The translations under genes were made by a program, and so were the position numbers. DNA of 45,790 nt from an uncultured Prevotellaceae bacterium (GTDB taxonomy: Bacteria > Bacteroidota > Bacteroidia > Bacteroidales > Muribaculaceae), in the NCBI GenBank assembly GCA_947254205.1, contig CAMYCE010000006.1:1-45790 (forward strand), given 5' to 3'. Shown here piece after piece: positions 1-8,701 of this stretch. The notes beneath the pieces were generated by a model, which worked only from the letters and a program-made list of their open reading frames with translations, did not search any database and was not told where the DNA came from. Each line of letters begins with the position of its first letter. Position 1 is the stretch's first letter.

Positions 1-72
1 CAAAATCAATCAAAAATCACTCAAAATAATTTGACAAAAACAAAGAAACCTAATGACCGATTTGGGATAAAA

Positions 73-116
73 GGGGCTATAGCCGTGGATAAAGGAAAAT
101 CCCGAACTATAGCCCC
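73..116 (-). terminator. Intrinsic terminator of the large secreted protein gene
   Basis: A 10-bp perfect inverted repeat (GGGGCTATAG at 73-82, CTATAGCCCC at 107-116) encloses a second short pairing (GGAT/ATCC). Read on the minus strand, the stem is followed by CCCCTTTTAT, a short T tract. It lies 63 bp beyond the stop of the minus-strand gene ending at 179. The rest of bases 1-178 shows no gene. Confidence 0.7.
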
Positions 117-178
117 GTTGGGTTGTGGATTGCTAAGTGCATCAACTCACGATGAGTGATTGCGCTTTGGCGTTGTGA

Positions 179-3100
179 TTATTTCTTTCTTATCACAGTT
201 TTCTTGCCATCAATGATGTATATGCCAGGTTCAAGTCCTTGAGTAGTGTTGGCATCTTGAAGCATTTGGCGACCATCGATAGTATAGACGTTGTGACTCT
301 TGACCTTGGAGGCTTCGATTGAAACAACATCACTGGTTTTTGCCTCAATGGGGGCCGACTCGATATTGCCGTTATACACAGCAGTCACTTTATATAGAGT
401 GCCCACCACATCATCAACATAGCTTGTTGCATTAACATTCTTGATAAATGCTTCATCGCGATAGATGTTATAGCCAATGGGAGCAGTGCCTGCTTCATAG
501 GTCACGTCATCGATCATGAAGATGAAGGATTGATTGGCATTGGTTGTGTGACGAATGGCCAAATAGTTGGTTCCGGCAGGAACAGTCACGCTGATTTCGG
601 TCCATTGCCCGCTTTCTTGCTTGTAGGTTTCGCCCAACTTGATGAAATTGGCCTTGTCATTACCGGTTGTTGAAGTGAGAACCTCAAATTGTTCTTTACC
701 ATAACCATCGCCAAGCACGTTGTTCACCCAGAACTTGATGGTTTGGGCATTGCCCGAGAGGCGTGGAGTAACGAGCCAGTTGTCGCAGTCAACAAAGTTC
801 TTGCCTGTTGCGTCAAGTTGATAGATGGCAACAAGTGCCTTTGTTCCGGAGTGAGGATCGAGACCTTGGCCGGTCTTAAACAGGTCGGCAGGTTGCCAGT
901 TGATGAATGCAAACTTTTCGCCTTGATGTTGATATTGCGCACCTTTGGCAATTCCGGCTGCAAGACCCTCATCGGCATCGATAGTTGTCCAATCGCCAAA
1001 TGCAATTGACCATGCATCATAATTTTCAAAGTCGTCGGTGATTGCCGATACCGAATTTTCGGGAGCTTTCCATGCCAATTCAACCTTGTTGCCATTCACC
1101 TTGGCAGTGAGATCGGTGGGAGTAGCCACTTTCGCGTCGGTAGCCTTGATGCTTGCCTTAGCCACATTGTTGTCGGCCTTGAGGTCGCCTTCAAATGCAA
1201 CCTTGGCTTCAACTTCAAGAGTTTTAGACTTGTCGAGTGTGGTTGACTTGAAGCTCACGGGAATTTCAAGTTTTTCCATCGTCTTGATCGTTTCGATAGC
1301 TTGATCTTTCACTACCTCTTTACCATTCACAGTTACCGTTAACTTGGCTCCTGCTACATCATCAGCACCCAAGTTTGACACCTTGGCTGTCATGTTGACG
1401 GTTTGTCCCTTCTTCACGCTTTCGGGAGCAACAAGCTCAATGGCTGCATCTTTTTGAACAGGATCAACAACGTTGATGTTATCGATCATCACAAGATCGC
1501 TTTGAGTGATGCCATTGCCAAACACAACTGTAATTTTCAGAATGTCGTAGCTGTCGTGATAGAATTCCGATGGAATTTCAACATCGGCAAGTTTCCAGCC
1601 ATCTTTTGTGTTGCTGGCAAGGTCTTCTTCCCAAAGTTTTTTCACGGTGCCATCTTTTTGTTCAATATTAACTTGCAACTTGGCAGGAACATTGGCAGGA
1701 GCCTTGTAGAAGAACATCATCTTGGCAGCCTTGACTCCGGCAAAGTTGAATTTGCCCAACACCACTGAAATAGTGCCAGCCGATGTGCCTTGGAATGCCG
1801 CACAACCGCCATCGCCATCTTGAGCTTGCTCAAGCAGACCGCAATTGAGCGTGTTGACGTCGCGTTCCATGCCCATGAATTTATCTTCGAGAGTTTTGCC
1901 CTTGAAGCTCATCTTATAAGGCATCTTGTAGGGTTCGCCTCCCAAGAGACCACCGGCAGCCCACTCGCTTGCACCAGCCTTGTTCACTGCACGCAGTGCC
2001 CATTGCAAGTAGCCTTGCTTGCCCTTGTCGGTTTGTTGCCCTGTCACAGTATAGGAAGTGCCACCTTGCACCGAACTAATAGAGTCGCCCACATAGCCGT
2101 CGTCGGTTACACCAAAGATGTCGTAACGCACGTCGGCGGGAATAATAATACCATTATTGGCACCCTTCACAGGTTCCCACTTGAGAACAACGCTGGTCAC
2201 ATTGTCGACAGCTTCTACCTTGGGGGCAGCAGGAATATCTACACCCACATAAGCCTTGATTTCGGCCTTTTCGCCATCACCATTGGCATTGCTTGCAATC
2301 ACAGTGTAGATGTTGAAGCCCTGTTTAGGACTGTTGTCGGCAAACGATTGCTTCGAGCCGGGAGCAGGATTGTTGTAGGTCTTGATGATTTCACCATCAC
2401 GCTTGAGCACAATCTTGTCGATTGCAGTGAGAGTCTTGCCTTCAACCGTCTTGGTGGGAGCAACAAATTCAACTGTTGATTTGAGTGCACCTGTTGGATC
2501 GATAGTCACCTTCAAGTTGCTTGCAGCTGCAGGAGCTGTGGACTCGGCACTTGGTTCAATTGAAATTGAATCGATATAGAGGTAGAATCTATTGGCCTCT
2601 GAGATTGCATGGAATCCTATATAATATTCGCCATCGGCAGTTGGTGCAACAGTGTTGGTAAACTCTTGATAACCGGCTTTGTCGAGGGTGACCTTGGCTT
2701 GCAATTCGGTAGTTAAAGCAGCGGCTTTGGCTTCTTTGCCCATCTTCACCTCAAAGGTTTCGGGGAAACTCTTGAGAGCGGGACAAGCCTTATAGGTGAG
2801 CACATATTTCTTGCCACCCTTGAGCTTGAGAGGAGGAGTCACCAGCCAGTCGTCGGCTTGCTCCTTGGCATTGTAGTTATAGCGAGCAGCCTTTTTGTCG
2901 CCACCCCAGCCCCAAGTTTTTCCATCGTTGTTGGCATCAATCACCGAGAAGATGGATAGGTCGTTGGTGAAGTCTTCAAAGAATGGAGGTTCAATAGCTT
3001 GTCCCACAACTTTGCCGTTACTCAATGCCATGGCACTGATTTGGGTTGTATTGACAGCCTTAACGCCATAAACATAGTTGGTCAACTTGCCATCGGGCAG

Positions 3101-4615
3101 AATCTCGGTAAACTTTGTTTCATTCACAGTAGTCACTTTGGTAGTGTCTTTTCCTTTCAAGCGATACACTTCATATTTGAGCGTGCCCAAATATCCCTTG
3201 TGAATACCTTGAGTGGGAGCAGTCCATGTGATAGTAGCCTTGCGATTGGCATCAATATCAAATTTTACATCGGTTGGAGCAAGTGGTTGATCATAGCCCA
3301 CATATTTCACTATTGTGCTATTGGCACCCTTGCCCTTGTCGTTTTCAACATAAACGGTGAACTTGTTTAACCCTTCGGTTGTGGTCACATTGGCTGTCAC
3401 AGCCTTGCCTGCCTGTGTGGTGCCATGAGTTTTTTCCTCGCCACCGGCCAGCACATGATAGTTGAGGTCGCCCAGGTTGCCTGTTCCATCAAATGTTTTC
3501 AATGGAGCAGTAAAGCTAATGGTGCCCGAGAGCTCATTTTTGTTGAACGTTGCTGCAAGGTTGGTAACTGCATCGGGGGCTTTGTCGGCAGCCATTTCAC
3601 ACGGAATCACCATGCCCACAAAGTCGGTGCCCATGCCCAATTCTCCCACCTTGGTTGCTTTTCCGGTCTTCAGGTCGATAGTGCACAATGCACTATTGCC
3701 ATCTTTGTCGGTAGCAGCCCAGTAGAACACATTGGTGCGAGGATCGATTTCACCACTCTGAAAGTAACCAGAGCCATCTTGGTCGGCCAATTCCCAGCCT
3801 GTGGCCCCTATCAAGGTTTCACTACCTGTGGTGCGGTCGATCTTGTATAAATTGCCATCGAGTGCAACACCATAGGCAAAGCCATCTTTGGCAATGCCAA
3901 GTGCCATGTATTGCTTGGAGACTTGAGCAATTGTAGTGCGAGTGAGATTGTCGTAGTCAATCACACCAAATTCAAATTTCTTAAGGTCGGCCGAATAGAA
4001 CTCACCAAACACCGTGCCATCGGCAGGGTCGGTAGCTGTTTCGAGAGCAGCCAGCGATAGGTCTTGCACCGCCTCGGGCTGTTTGGTAATCTCCCAAGTT
4101 GCCAAGTCAACACTAAAGTGATAAAGGAAAATCATGCCCCAGCCGGCAAGTTGAGTGTTGAGATACATGCCTCGCATCTCTCCATTTTTTGTAGTGGTGC
4201 CAGCATTAAACACTCCACTTGAATACTCCAGCAACTTGACAGGAGAAACGGCTTTTGGCGTAAACGACACAAAGCCTGTGAAGTCCTTGCTCAACATGTT
4301 GGAATACATGGTGGGCACATAAGAGCTGGTAGCTCTCCACTTTGGAGCTTGAGCAGCACCTCCCACTCTTTGATTCACTTTGCCTAAAGGCTCACTGAAT
4401 ACCGATTTGCTGGGTGTAGCCATTTTGCGCTGCATGAGCAGGGGGAAGTTTTTCTTCATTGTTTCATGGTTAGAAACTCGATTGCTTTGATTGGGTTGCA
4501 ATCGCTTCACCTCCAAATTGTGGTTGAAGGGCGAATTCAAAACTTGAGCCGATAGCGGTAATGTGCTTGCCGCAAGAGCAAGAGCTACCGTCAAGAAGGT
4601 TAAATTCTTTCTCAT
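179..4615 (-). CDS. Large modular secreted protein: FnIII and choice-of-anchor-J (cleaved adhesin) domains, type IX-like C-terminal tail
   Basis: A 1478-residue exported protein. Residues 1-23 form a signal peptide (MRKNLTFLTVALALA...). Residues about 100-350 look like a propeller-type repeat region. Fibronectin type III-like segments follow (about 350-540 and 700-890, with APTDVKF and ITWTAP motifs). A choice-of-anchor-J/cleaved-adhesin jelly roll lies at about 540-690 (FFEDF..., DDWLVTPPL), a further sandwich domain at 890-1050, a CARDB-like domain at about 1060-1160, and a second anchor-J domain at about 1185-1350 (DNWLVTPRL) that appears inserted between the strands of one FnIII domain. 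The last 45 residues (NVYTIDGRQM ... GIYIIDGKKTVIRKK) match the Por secretion tail pattern. I infer export by the type IX system to the cell surface or medium and a role in adhesion or polymer binding; there is no visible catalytic motif. The region upstream has no clear consensus promoter. Confidence 0.8.
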   Translation of the reverse strand: MRKNLTFLTVALALAASTLPLSAQVLNSPFNHNLEVKRLQPNQSNRVSNHETMKKNFPLLMQRKMATPSKSVFSEPLGKVNQRVGGAAQAPKWRATSSYVPTMYSNMLSKDFTGFVSFTPKAVSPVKLLEYSSGVFNAGTTTKNGEMRGMYLNTQLAGWGMIFLYHFSVDLATWEITKQPEAVQDLSLAALETATDPADGTVFGEFYSADLKKFEFGVIDYDNLTRTTIAQVSKQYMALGIAKDGFAYGVALDGNLYKIDRTTGSETLIGATGWELADQDGSGYFQSGEIDPRTNVFYWAATDKDGNSALCTIDLKTGKATKVGELGMGTDFVGMVIPCEMAADKAPDAVTNLAATFNKNELSGTISFTAPLKTFDGTGNLGDLNYHVLAGGEEKTHGTTQAGKAVTANVTTTEGLNKFTVYVENDKGKGANSTIVKYVGYDQPLAPTDVKFDIDANRKATITWTAPTQGIHKGYLGTLKYEVYRLKGKDTTKVTTVNETKFTEILPDGKLTNYVYGVKAVNTTQISAMALSNGKVVGQAIEPPFFEDFTNDLSIFSVIDANNDGKTWGWGGDKKAARYNYNAKEQADDWLVTPPLKLKGGKKYVLTYKACPALKSFPETFEVKMGKEAKAAALTTELQAKVTLDKAGYQEFTNTVAPTADGEYYIGFHAISEANRFYLYIDSISIEPSAESTAPAAASNLKVTIDPTGALKSTVEFVAPTKTVEGKTLTAIDKIVLKRDGEIIKTYNNPAPGSKQSFADNSPKQGFNIYTVIASNANGDGEKAEIKAYVGVDIPAAPKVEAVDNVTSVVLKWEPVKGANNGIIIPADVRYDIFGVTDDGYVGDSISSVQGGTSYTVTGQQTDKGKQGYLQWALRAVNKAGASEWAAGGLLGGEPYKMPYKMSFKGKTLEDKFMGMERDVNTLNCGLLEQAQDGDGGCAAFQGTSAGTISVVLGKFNFAGVKAAKMMFFYKAPANVPAKLQVNIEQKDGTVKKLWEEDLASNTKDGWKLADVEIPSEFYHDSYDILKITVVFGNGITQSDLVMIDNINVVDPVQKDAAIELVAPESVKKGQTVNMTAKVSNLGADDVAGAKLTVTVNGKEVVKDQAIETIKTMEKLEIPVSFKSTTLDKSKTLEVEAKVAFEGDLKADNNVAKASIKATDAKVATPTDLTAKVNGNKVELAWKAPENSVSAITDDFENYDAWSIAFGDWTTIDADEGLAAGIAKGAQYQHQGEKFAFINWQPADLFKTGQGLDPHSGTKALVAIYQLDATGKNFVDCDNWLVTPRLSGNAQTIKFWVNNVLGDGYGKEQFEVLTSTTGNDKANFIKLGETYKQESGQWTEISVTVPAGTNYLAIRHTTNANQSFIFMIDDVTYEAGTAPIGYNIYRDEAFIKNVNATSYVDDVVGTLYKVTAVYNGNIESAPIEAKTSDVVSIEASKVKSHNVYTIDGRQMLQDANTTQGLEPGIYIIDGKKTVIRKK

Positions 4616-5006
4616 AAGCGTTTCATTTAATAGGTTAAACTTGAAGGCTAATGGCCTAATTAGTTATTTTTAAAAATGTAAAGTATTCTCTTAATACTTT
4701 TTTTCAACTTTGGTTTGCAACTTGGGGAAGTTACAAGAGGTAAAGATTAGCCATAGAGCAATGTAATGCTACGAAAAAGGCTGAGTCTCACTTGAATTAT
4801 ATTGTCAGTAGGTTAAAAAACAATTGATAACCTTTGAGCTAATATCATACTTTTATTTTTTCGACTGCAATTTAAATAATATTTAATTAAAAACCTAATT
4901 CGAATTGTTAATTTATTTAAATGGCAGGTTTTTTGTTTCACATCAGTACAATAGCATTGTATTTACAACATAATTGCAACTATAATGATTTCAACTTTGA
5001 AATGAC
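4616..5006. other. AT-rich divergent intergenic region
   Basis: About 390 bp between the divergent secreted-protein and ABC-F genes. No open frame, tRNA or strong hairpin is visible. The best minus-strand -7 candidate (TACATTTT near 4680) lacks the final G of the consensus, so the promoter of the large secreted protein is unresolved. Confidence 0.5.
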
Positions 5007-5014
5007 TATCTTTG
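5007..5014 (+). promoter_or_regulatory. Bacteroidota -7 box for the ABC-F gene
   Basis: TATCTTTG matches TAnnTTTG exactly and sits 26 nt before the ATG at 5041. No clear TTG lies at the usual -33 distance, so only the -7 element is supported. Confidence 0.55.
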
Positions 5015-5040
5015 CATTTTAAAACACAATCATATCTACA

Positions 5041-6912
5041 ATGGAATGTTATCTTCAAGTCACCGGCATCAGCAAAACATGGGCCTATACTCCCCTGTTT
5101 GAGAATATCACATTTGCCATCAACGAAGGTGACAAAATTGGACTTATTGCCAAAAATGGAACTGGAAAATCAACTCTGCTGAGCATTTTGGCAGGCGATG
5201 CGACCCAAGATAACGGAACAATTATTTTTCGCAACGACTTGCGCATTGGCTACTTCAGGCAAACACCTTGCTTTGAAGGGTGCAAAACAGTGATTGAAAC
5301 TTGCATTGATGGAAGTGACGCGCAGAGTGTGGCTTTAAGAGCCTATGAAGAGGCTTTAAAAACTGACGATAACACCACCATGGCACAGGCAATTCAAGCC
5401 ATGGACAATGCCCATGCTTGGGACTATGAAGATCGATTTAAGCAAGTGCTTGCACAACTCAAAATCACCAACCTCAATCAACCCATTGAGCAACTATCGG
5501 GTGGACAACTCAAGCGCTTGGCTCTTGCCAAAATTCTCATCGACGAGCCTCAACTGCTTATTCTTGATGAGCCCACCAACCACCTCGACATTGACATGAT
5601 TGAATGGCTTGAGGATTATCTCACTCGAAGTCGCATGACCATATTAATGGTGACTCACGACCGATATTTTCTCGACAAAATATGCACCAAAATTTTGGAA
5701 CTTGACCAGCAAAGCATGTTTTGCTATCAAGGAAACTATGATTACTATCTTGAGAAACGAGCCGAGCGTATTGAAGCCCAAAATGCTGCAACCGACAAGG
5801 CACGCAACTTGTTGCGCACCGAGCTCGACTGGATGCGCCGACAACCACAAGCGCGAGCTCACAAAGCCAAATATCGCATTGATGCATTCTATGACCTAAA
5901 AGAAAAAGCAAGAGGGGCAAGAGCCGACAAAGATGTGGCTATCAATGTGGGAGCTTCATATATTGGCAAAAAAATATTCACAGCCCATCATGTGAGCAAA
6001 AAATTTGGCAACACCACTATTCTCGATGATTTCAACTACATTTTTGCCCGCTATGAGAAGCTGGGCATTGTGGGCGATAATGGTGTGGGCAAGTCAACCT
6101 TCATCAAGCTACTCCTCAATCAAGTCACTCCCGACAGTGGATATTTTGAGGTGGGTGAAACCGTGAAATTTGGCTATTATAGCCAAGAAGGCATGGCCTT
6201 TGATGGAGGTAAAAAGGTGATTGATGCTGTGCGCGATGTGGCCGAGCACATTCAGTTTGATGAAAAGACTCACTACTCGGCATCACAATTTCTTCAATTG
6301 TTCCTGTTTTCTCCAGCCGATCAACAAAAATTGATAGAAAAATTGAGTGGAGGAGAAAAACGTCGCCTATATCTGGCTATGGTGTTGTTGAGCAAACCCA
6401 ATTTCTTGATTCTTGATGAGCCCACCAATGATCTTGATATTGCCACCCTTGAAATATTAGAAGATTATCTAAGCAAATTCAATGGTTGTGTAATCATCAT
6501 TAGCCATGATCGTTTTTTTATGGACCGCACTGTCGATCACACCTTTGTGTTTCAAGGCAATGGCGTGATAAAGGATTTCCCGGGCAACTATAGCGAATAT
6601 CGAGAGTGGCAAGAATATCAAAAGAAACTCGAAGCCGAGCAAAAAACAGCAACCACAGTTGCTCAGCCCGCCACGCAACGCCCTAAAATGCACAGCAATA
6701 GCAATAAATTGACATTTAAGGAGAAACAAGAGTTTGAAAGCTTGAGCCAAGAATTGCAAGAATTAAATCAAGAAAAACAAGAGTTTGAAAACTTGTTTAA
6801 TAGTGGCGAGACTATCGAAGATGTGGCTTCAAAAGCAGCACGATATGAAGAGGTGAAATCTTTGCTCGATGAGAAAGAATTAAGATGGCTTGAATTGAGC
6901 GAAAAAATGTGA
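5041..6912 (+). CDS. ABC-F family ATP-binding protein
   Basis: A 623-residue soluble protein with two ABC ATPase domains and no membrane segments, the ABC-F layout. The first domain has Walker A GKNGTGKSTLL near residue 40, signature LSGGQLKRLALAK and Walker B LLILDEPTNHLD. The second has GDNGVGKSTFI near 350, LSGGEKRRLYLAM and FLILDEPTNDLD. The inter-domain linker is charged and helical (about 240-300), and the C-terminus (about 535-623) is a Glu/Lys/Gln-rich coiled coil, as in Uup/ABCF3-type members. Members of this family act on the ribosome (translation factors or antibiotic protection) or, for Uup, are linked to DNA transposition and ribosome assembly. Which subfamily this is cannot be settled by eye. 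The ATG follows a TATCTTTG box, and the gene ends in its own terminator. Confidence 0.92.
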   Translation: MECYLQVTGISKTWAYTPLFENITFAINEGDKIGLIAKNGTGKSTLLSILAGDATQDNGTIIFRNDLRIGYFRQTPCFEGCKTVIETCIDGSDAQSVALRAYEEALKTDDNTTMAQAIQAMDNAHAWDYEDRFKQVLAQLKITNLNQPIEQLSGGQLKRLALAKILIDEPQLLILDEPTNHLDIDMIEWLEDYLTRSRMTILMVTHDRYFLDKICTKILELDQQSMFCYQGNYDYYLEKRAERIEAQNAATDKARNLLRTELDWMRRQPQARAHKAKYRIDAFYDLKEKARGARADKDVAINVGASYIGKKIFTAHHVSKKFGNTTILDDFNYIFARYEKLGIVGDNGVGKSTFIKLLLNQVTPDSGYFEVGETVKFGYYSQEGMAFDGGKKVIDAVRDVAEHIQFDEKTHYSASQFLQLFLFSPADQQKLIEKLSGGEKRRLYLAMVLLSKPNFLILDEPTNDLDIATLEILEDYLSKFNGCVIIISHDRFFMDRTVDHTFVFQGNGVIKDFPGNYSEYREWQEYQKKLEAEQKTATTVAQPATQRPKMHSNSNKLTFKEKQEFESLSQELQELNQEKQEFENLFNSGETIEDVASKAARYEEVKSLLDEKELRWLELSEKM

Positions 6913-6942
6913 ATGCAAAAACAAATTGCATTATTTTTTTAA

Positions 6943-6976
6943 AAAAACTCCAACACATTCAAGAGTTGGAGTTTTT
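6943..6976 (+). terminator. Intrinsic terminator after the ABC-F gene
   Basis: AAAAACTCCAAC (6943-6954) pairs perfectly with GTTGGAGTTTTT (6965-6976) around a 10-nt loop, followed by more T (ATTTTTT). It lies 30 bp beyond the stop at 6912. The next 280 bp up to 7260 are AT-rich with no gene I can recognise. Confidence 0.85.
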
Positions 6977-7260
6977 ATTTTTTAGACTTTTCATATAATC
7001 GCTGAGAGGGTTATATAAAAAGTTCAATTGTCGTGTGTGTCAATCATGATAAAGTCAGTGTCATGTTTGAAGCCTTTAAATCGACAAAATATTGTTTTAT
7101 TATTCTCGTTTTTTTGACTTCAAAAAAAACAAAAAGTTTAACCATTCTTGCGTTTTTATAATTTGTTAACCATCTATGTGTCGCTATTTTGTCATTTTGC
7201 TATTCTTGGGTGAGAAAGTTGTAGAGGGGATAATTTAATGTCATTTTGCAAAAAAAATAG

Positions 7261-7268
7261 TAACTTTG
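7261..7268 (+). promoter_or_regulatory. -7 box that sets the MATE gene start
   Basis: TAACTTTG matches TAnnTTTG. It lies inside the longest open frame, which begins at 7238, but upstream of the ATG at 7298. Transcription from this box would exclude the upstream start, so 7298 is preferred. Confidence 0.6.
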
Positions 7269-7297
7269 CACTCCCTAAAAAAGAGTCACGCACAAAT

Positions 7298-8656
7298 ATG
7301 GACAATAGACAATCAACTCTGGAGCTGGGCACTCAGCCCGTTTCTAAGCTACTCAAGCAATATGCTACCCCTGCTATTATAGCAATGACAGCTGCATCGC
7401 TCTACAACATGGTCGATAGCATTTTTATTGGGCATGGTGTTGGAGCTATTGCTATTTCAGGACTTGCCATTACTTTTCCTTTTATGAACTTGATGGGAGC
7501 CTTTGGGGCTGCTATTGGTGTGGGGTCGGCGGCGGCAATCTCGGTGCGATTAGGGCAAAAAAACTATGAGACTGCCCAAAACATAGTGGGCAACAACGTT
7601 ACTTTGAATGTGATTATTGGCATCTTGCTCGGAATCGTGTGCTTAATTTTTCTCGACCCAATTCTTCATTTTTTTGGAGCAAGCGATAAAACCTTGCCTT
7701 ATGCCCATGAGTATATGGTGATTATTTTGCTTGGCAATGGCATCACCCACCTCTATTTTGGATTGAATGCTGTGCTCAGAGCGGCGAGCAAACCCAAGCA
7801 AGCCATGTACACCACCATTTTCACGGTGATACTCAATGCTATTCTCGACCCTATTTTCATTTGGCCATTGAACATGGGCATCAAAGGAGCAGCCTTGGCC
7901 ACTATCATTGCGCAAGCACTTGCCTTGATGTGGCAACTTCGCATTTTTAGCGACAAAACTCAATTGTTGCACCTGAAGCGAGGAATTTTCAAGCTTCGAC
8001 TTAAACTGGTCAAAGAAATCATTTCGATTGGCATTTCTCCTTTTGCTATGAATGCTTGCTCGTGTGTGGTGGTTATATTCATCAACACTGCTTTGGTGCG
8101 CCATGGTGGAGACTTGGCTGTTGGAGCTTTTGGCATTTCCAATCGCTTGGCTTTTATATTTTTCATGGTGATTTTGGGCATCACTCAAGGCATGCAACCC
8201 ATTGCTGGCTATAACTATGGAGCCCAAAACTATGACCGAATGTTTAAGGCGCTCAAATATGCCATTGTTGTTGCAACTGGCACTATGATTGTTGGTTGGC
8301 TCGTGGGCGAATTGCTGCCACATGCATGTGCTCGCCTATTTACTGCCGATGAGAAACTCATTGCCATTGCCGGCCATGGCATTAGAATCAACATGATTGC
8401 TTTTCCTCTCATTGGTTATCAAGCAGTTGTGACCAATTTCTTTCAAAGCATAGGTAAAGCCAAAGTGAGCATTTTTCTCTCACTATCGCGGCAAATGATA
8501 TATTTGTTGCCCCTGCTCATTGTGCTCCCACCCCTGTGGGGCACCGATGGAGTGTGGTGGGCCTTGCCCATGAGCGATGCCATTGCCTTTATTACTGCAG
8601 TAATATTCATGACTTTATATAAAAAACGCATGAGAGCAAGCTATGCTCAAATTTAA
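7298..8656 (+). CDS. MATE family multidrug/cation efflux transporter
   Basis: With the ATG at 7298 (MDNRQSTLELG...) the protein has 452 residues, the usual MATE length, and about 12 hydrophobic segments in two halves. The N-terminal pattern (LLKQYATPAIIAMTAASLYN, then MVDSIFIGHGVG) is the family hallmark, with FPFMNLMGAFGAAIGVGSAA after it. The second half has the GITQGMQPIAGYNYGA motif near residue 300. MATE proteins sit in the inner membrane and export cationic drugs or metabolites against a Na+ or H+ gradient. It is convergent with the helicase gene 45 bp away. A start at 7238 would add 20 residues that cross the promoter box and resemble no MATE N-terminus. Confidence 0.93.
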   Translation: MDNRQSTLELGTQPVSKLLKQYATPAIIAMTAASLYNMVDSIFIGHGVGAIAISGLAITFPFMNLMGAFGAAIGVGSAAAISVRLGQKNYETAQNIVGNNVTLNVIIGILLGIVCLIFLDPILHFFGASDKTLPYAHEYMVIILLGNGITHLYFGLNAVLRAASKPKQAMYTTIFTVILNAILDPIFIWPLNMGIKGAALATIIAQALALMWQLRIFSDKTQLLHLKRGIFKLRLKLVKEIISIGISPFAMNACSCVVVIFINTALVRHGGDLAVGAFGISNRLAFIFFMVILGITQGMQPIAGYNYGAQNYDRMFKALKYAIVVATGTMIVGWLVGELLPHACARLFTADEKLIAIAGHGIRINMIAFPLIGYQAVVTNFFQSIGKAKVSIFLSLSRQMIYLLPLLIVLPPLWGTDGVWWALPMSDAIAFITAVIFMTLYKKRMRASYAQI

Positions 8657-8701
8657 GTGCAACTTCATGATTAGGGCTGTAATGAGATAGACATCAACTT
8701 T

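Noticed and set aside
1790..2479. 229-codon plus-strand open frame within the large secreted protein
   Set aside because: Antisense shadow; no promoter, signal peptide or recognisable motif.
7238..7297. Extended N-terminus of the MATE gene
   Set aside because: Contains the TAACTTTG promoter box; family members start near the later ATG.
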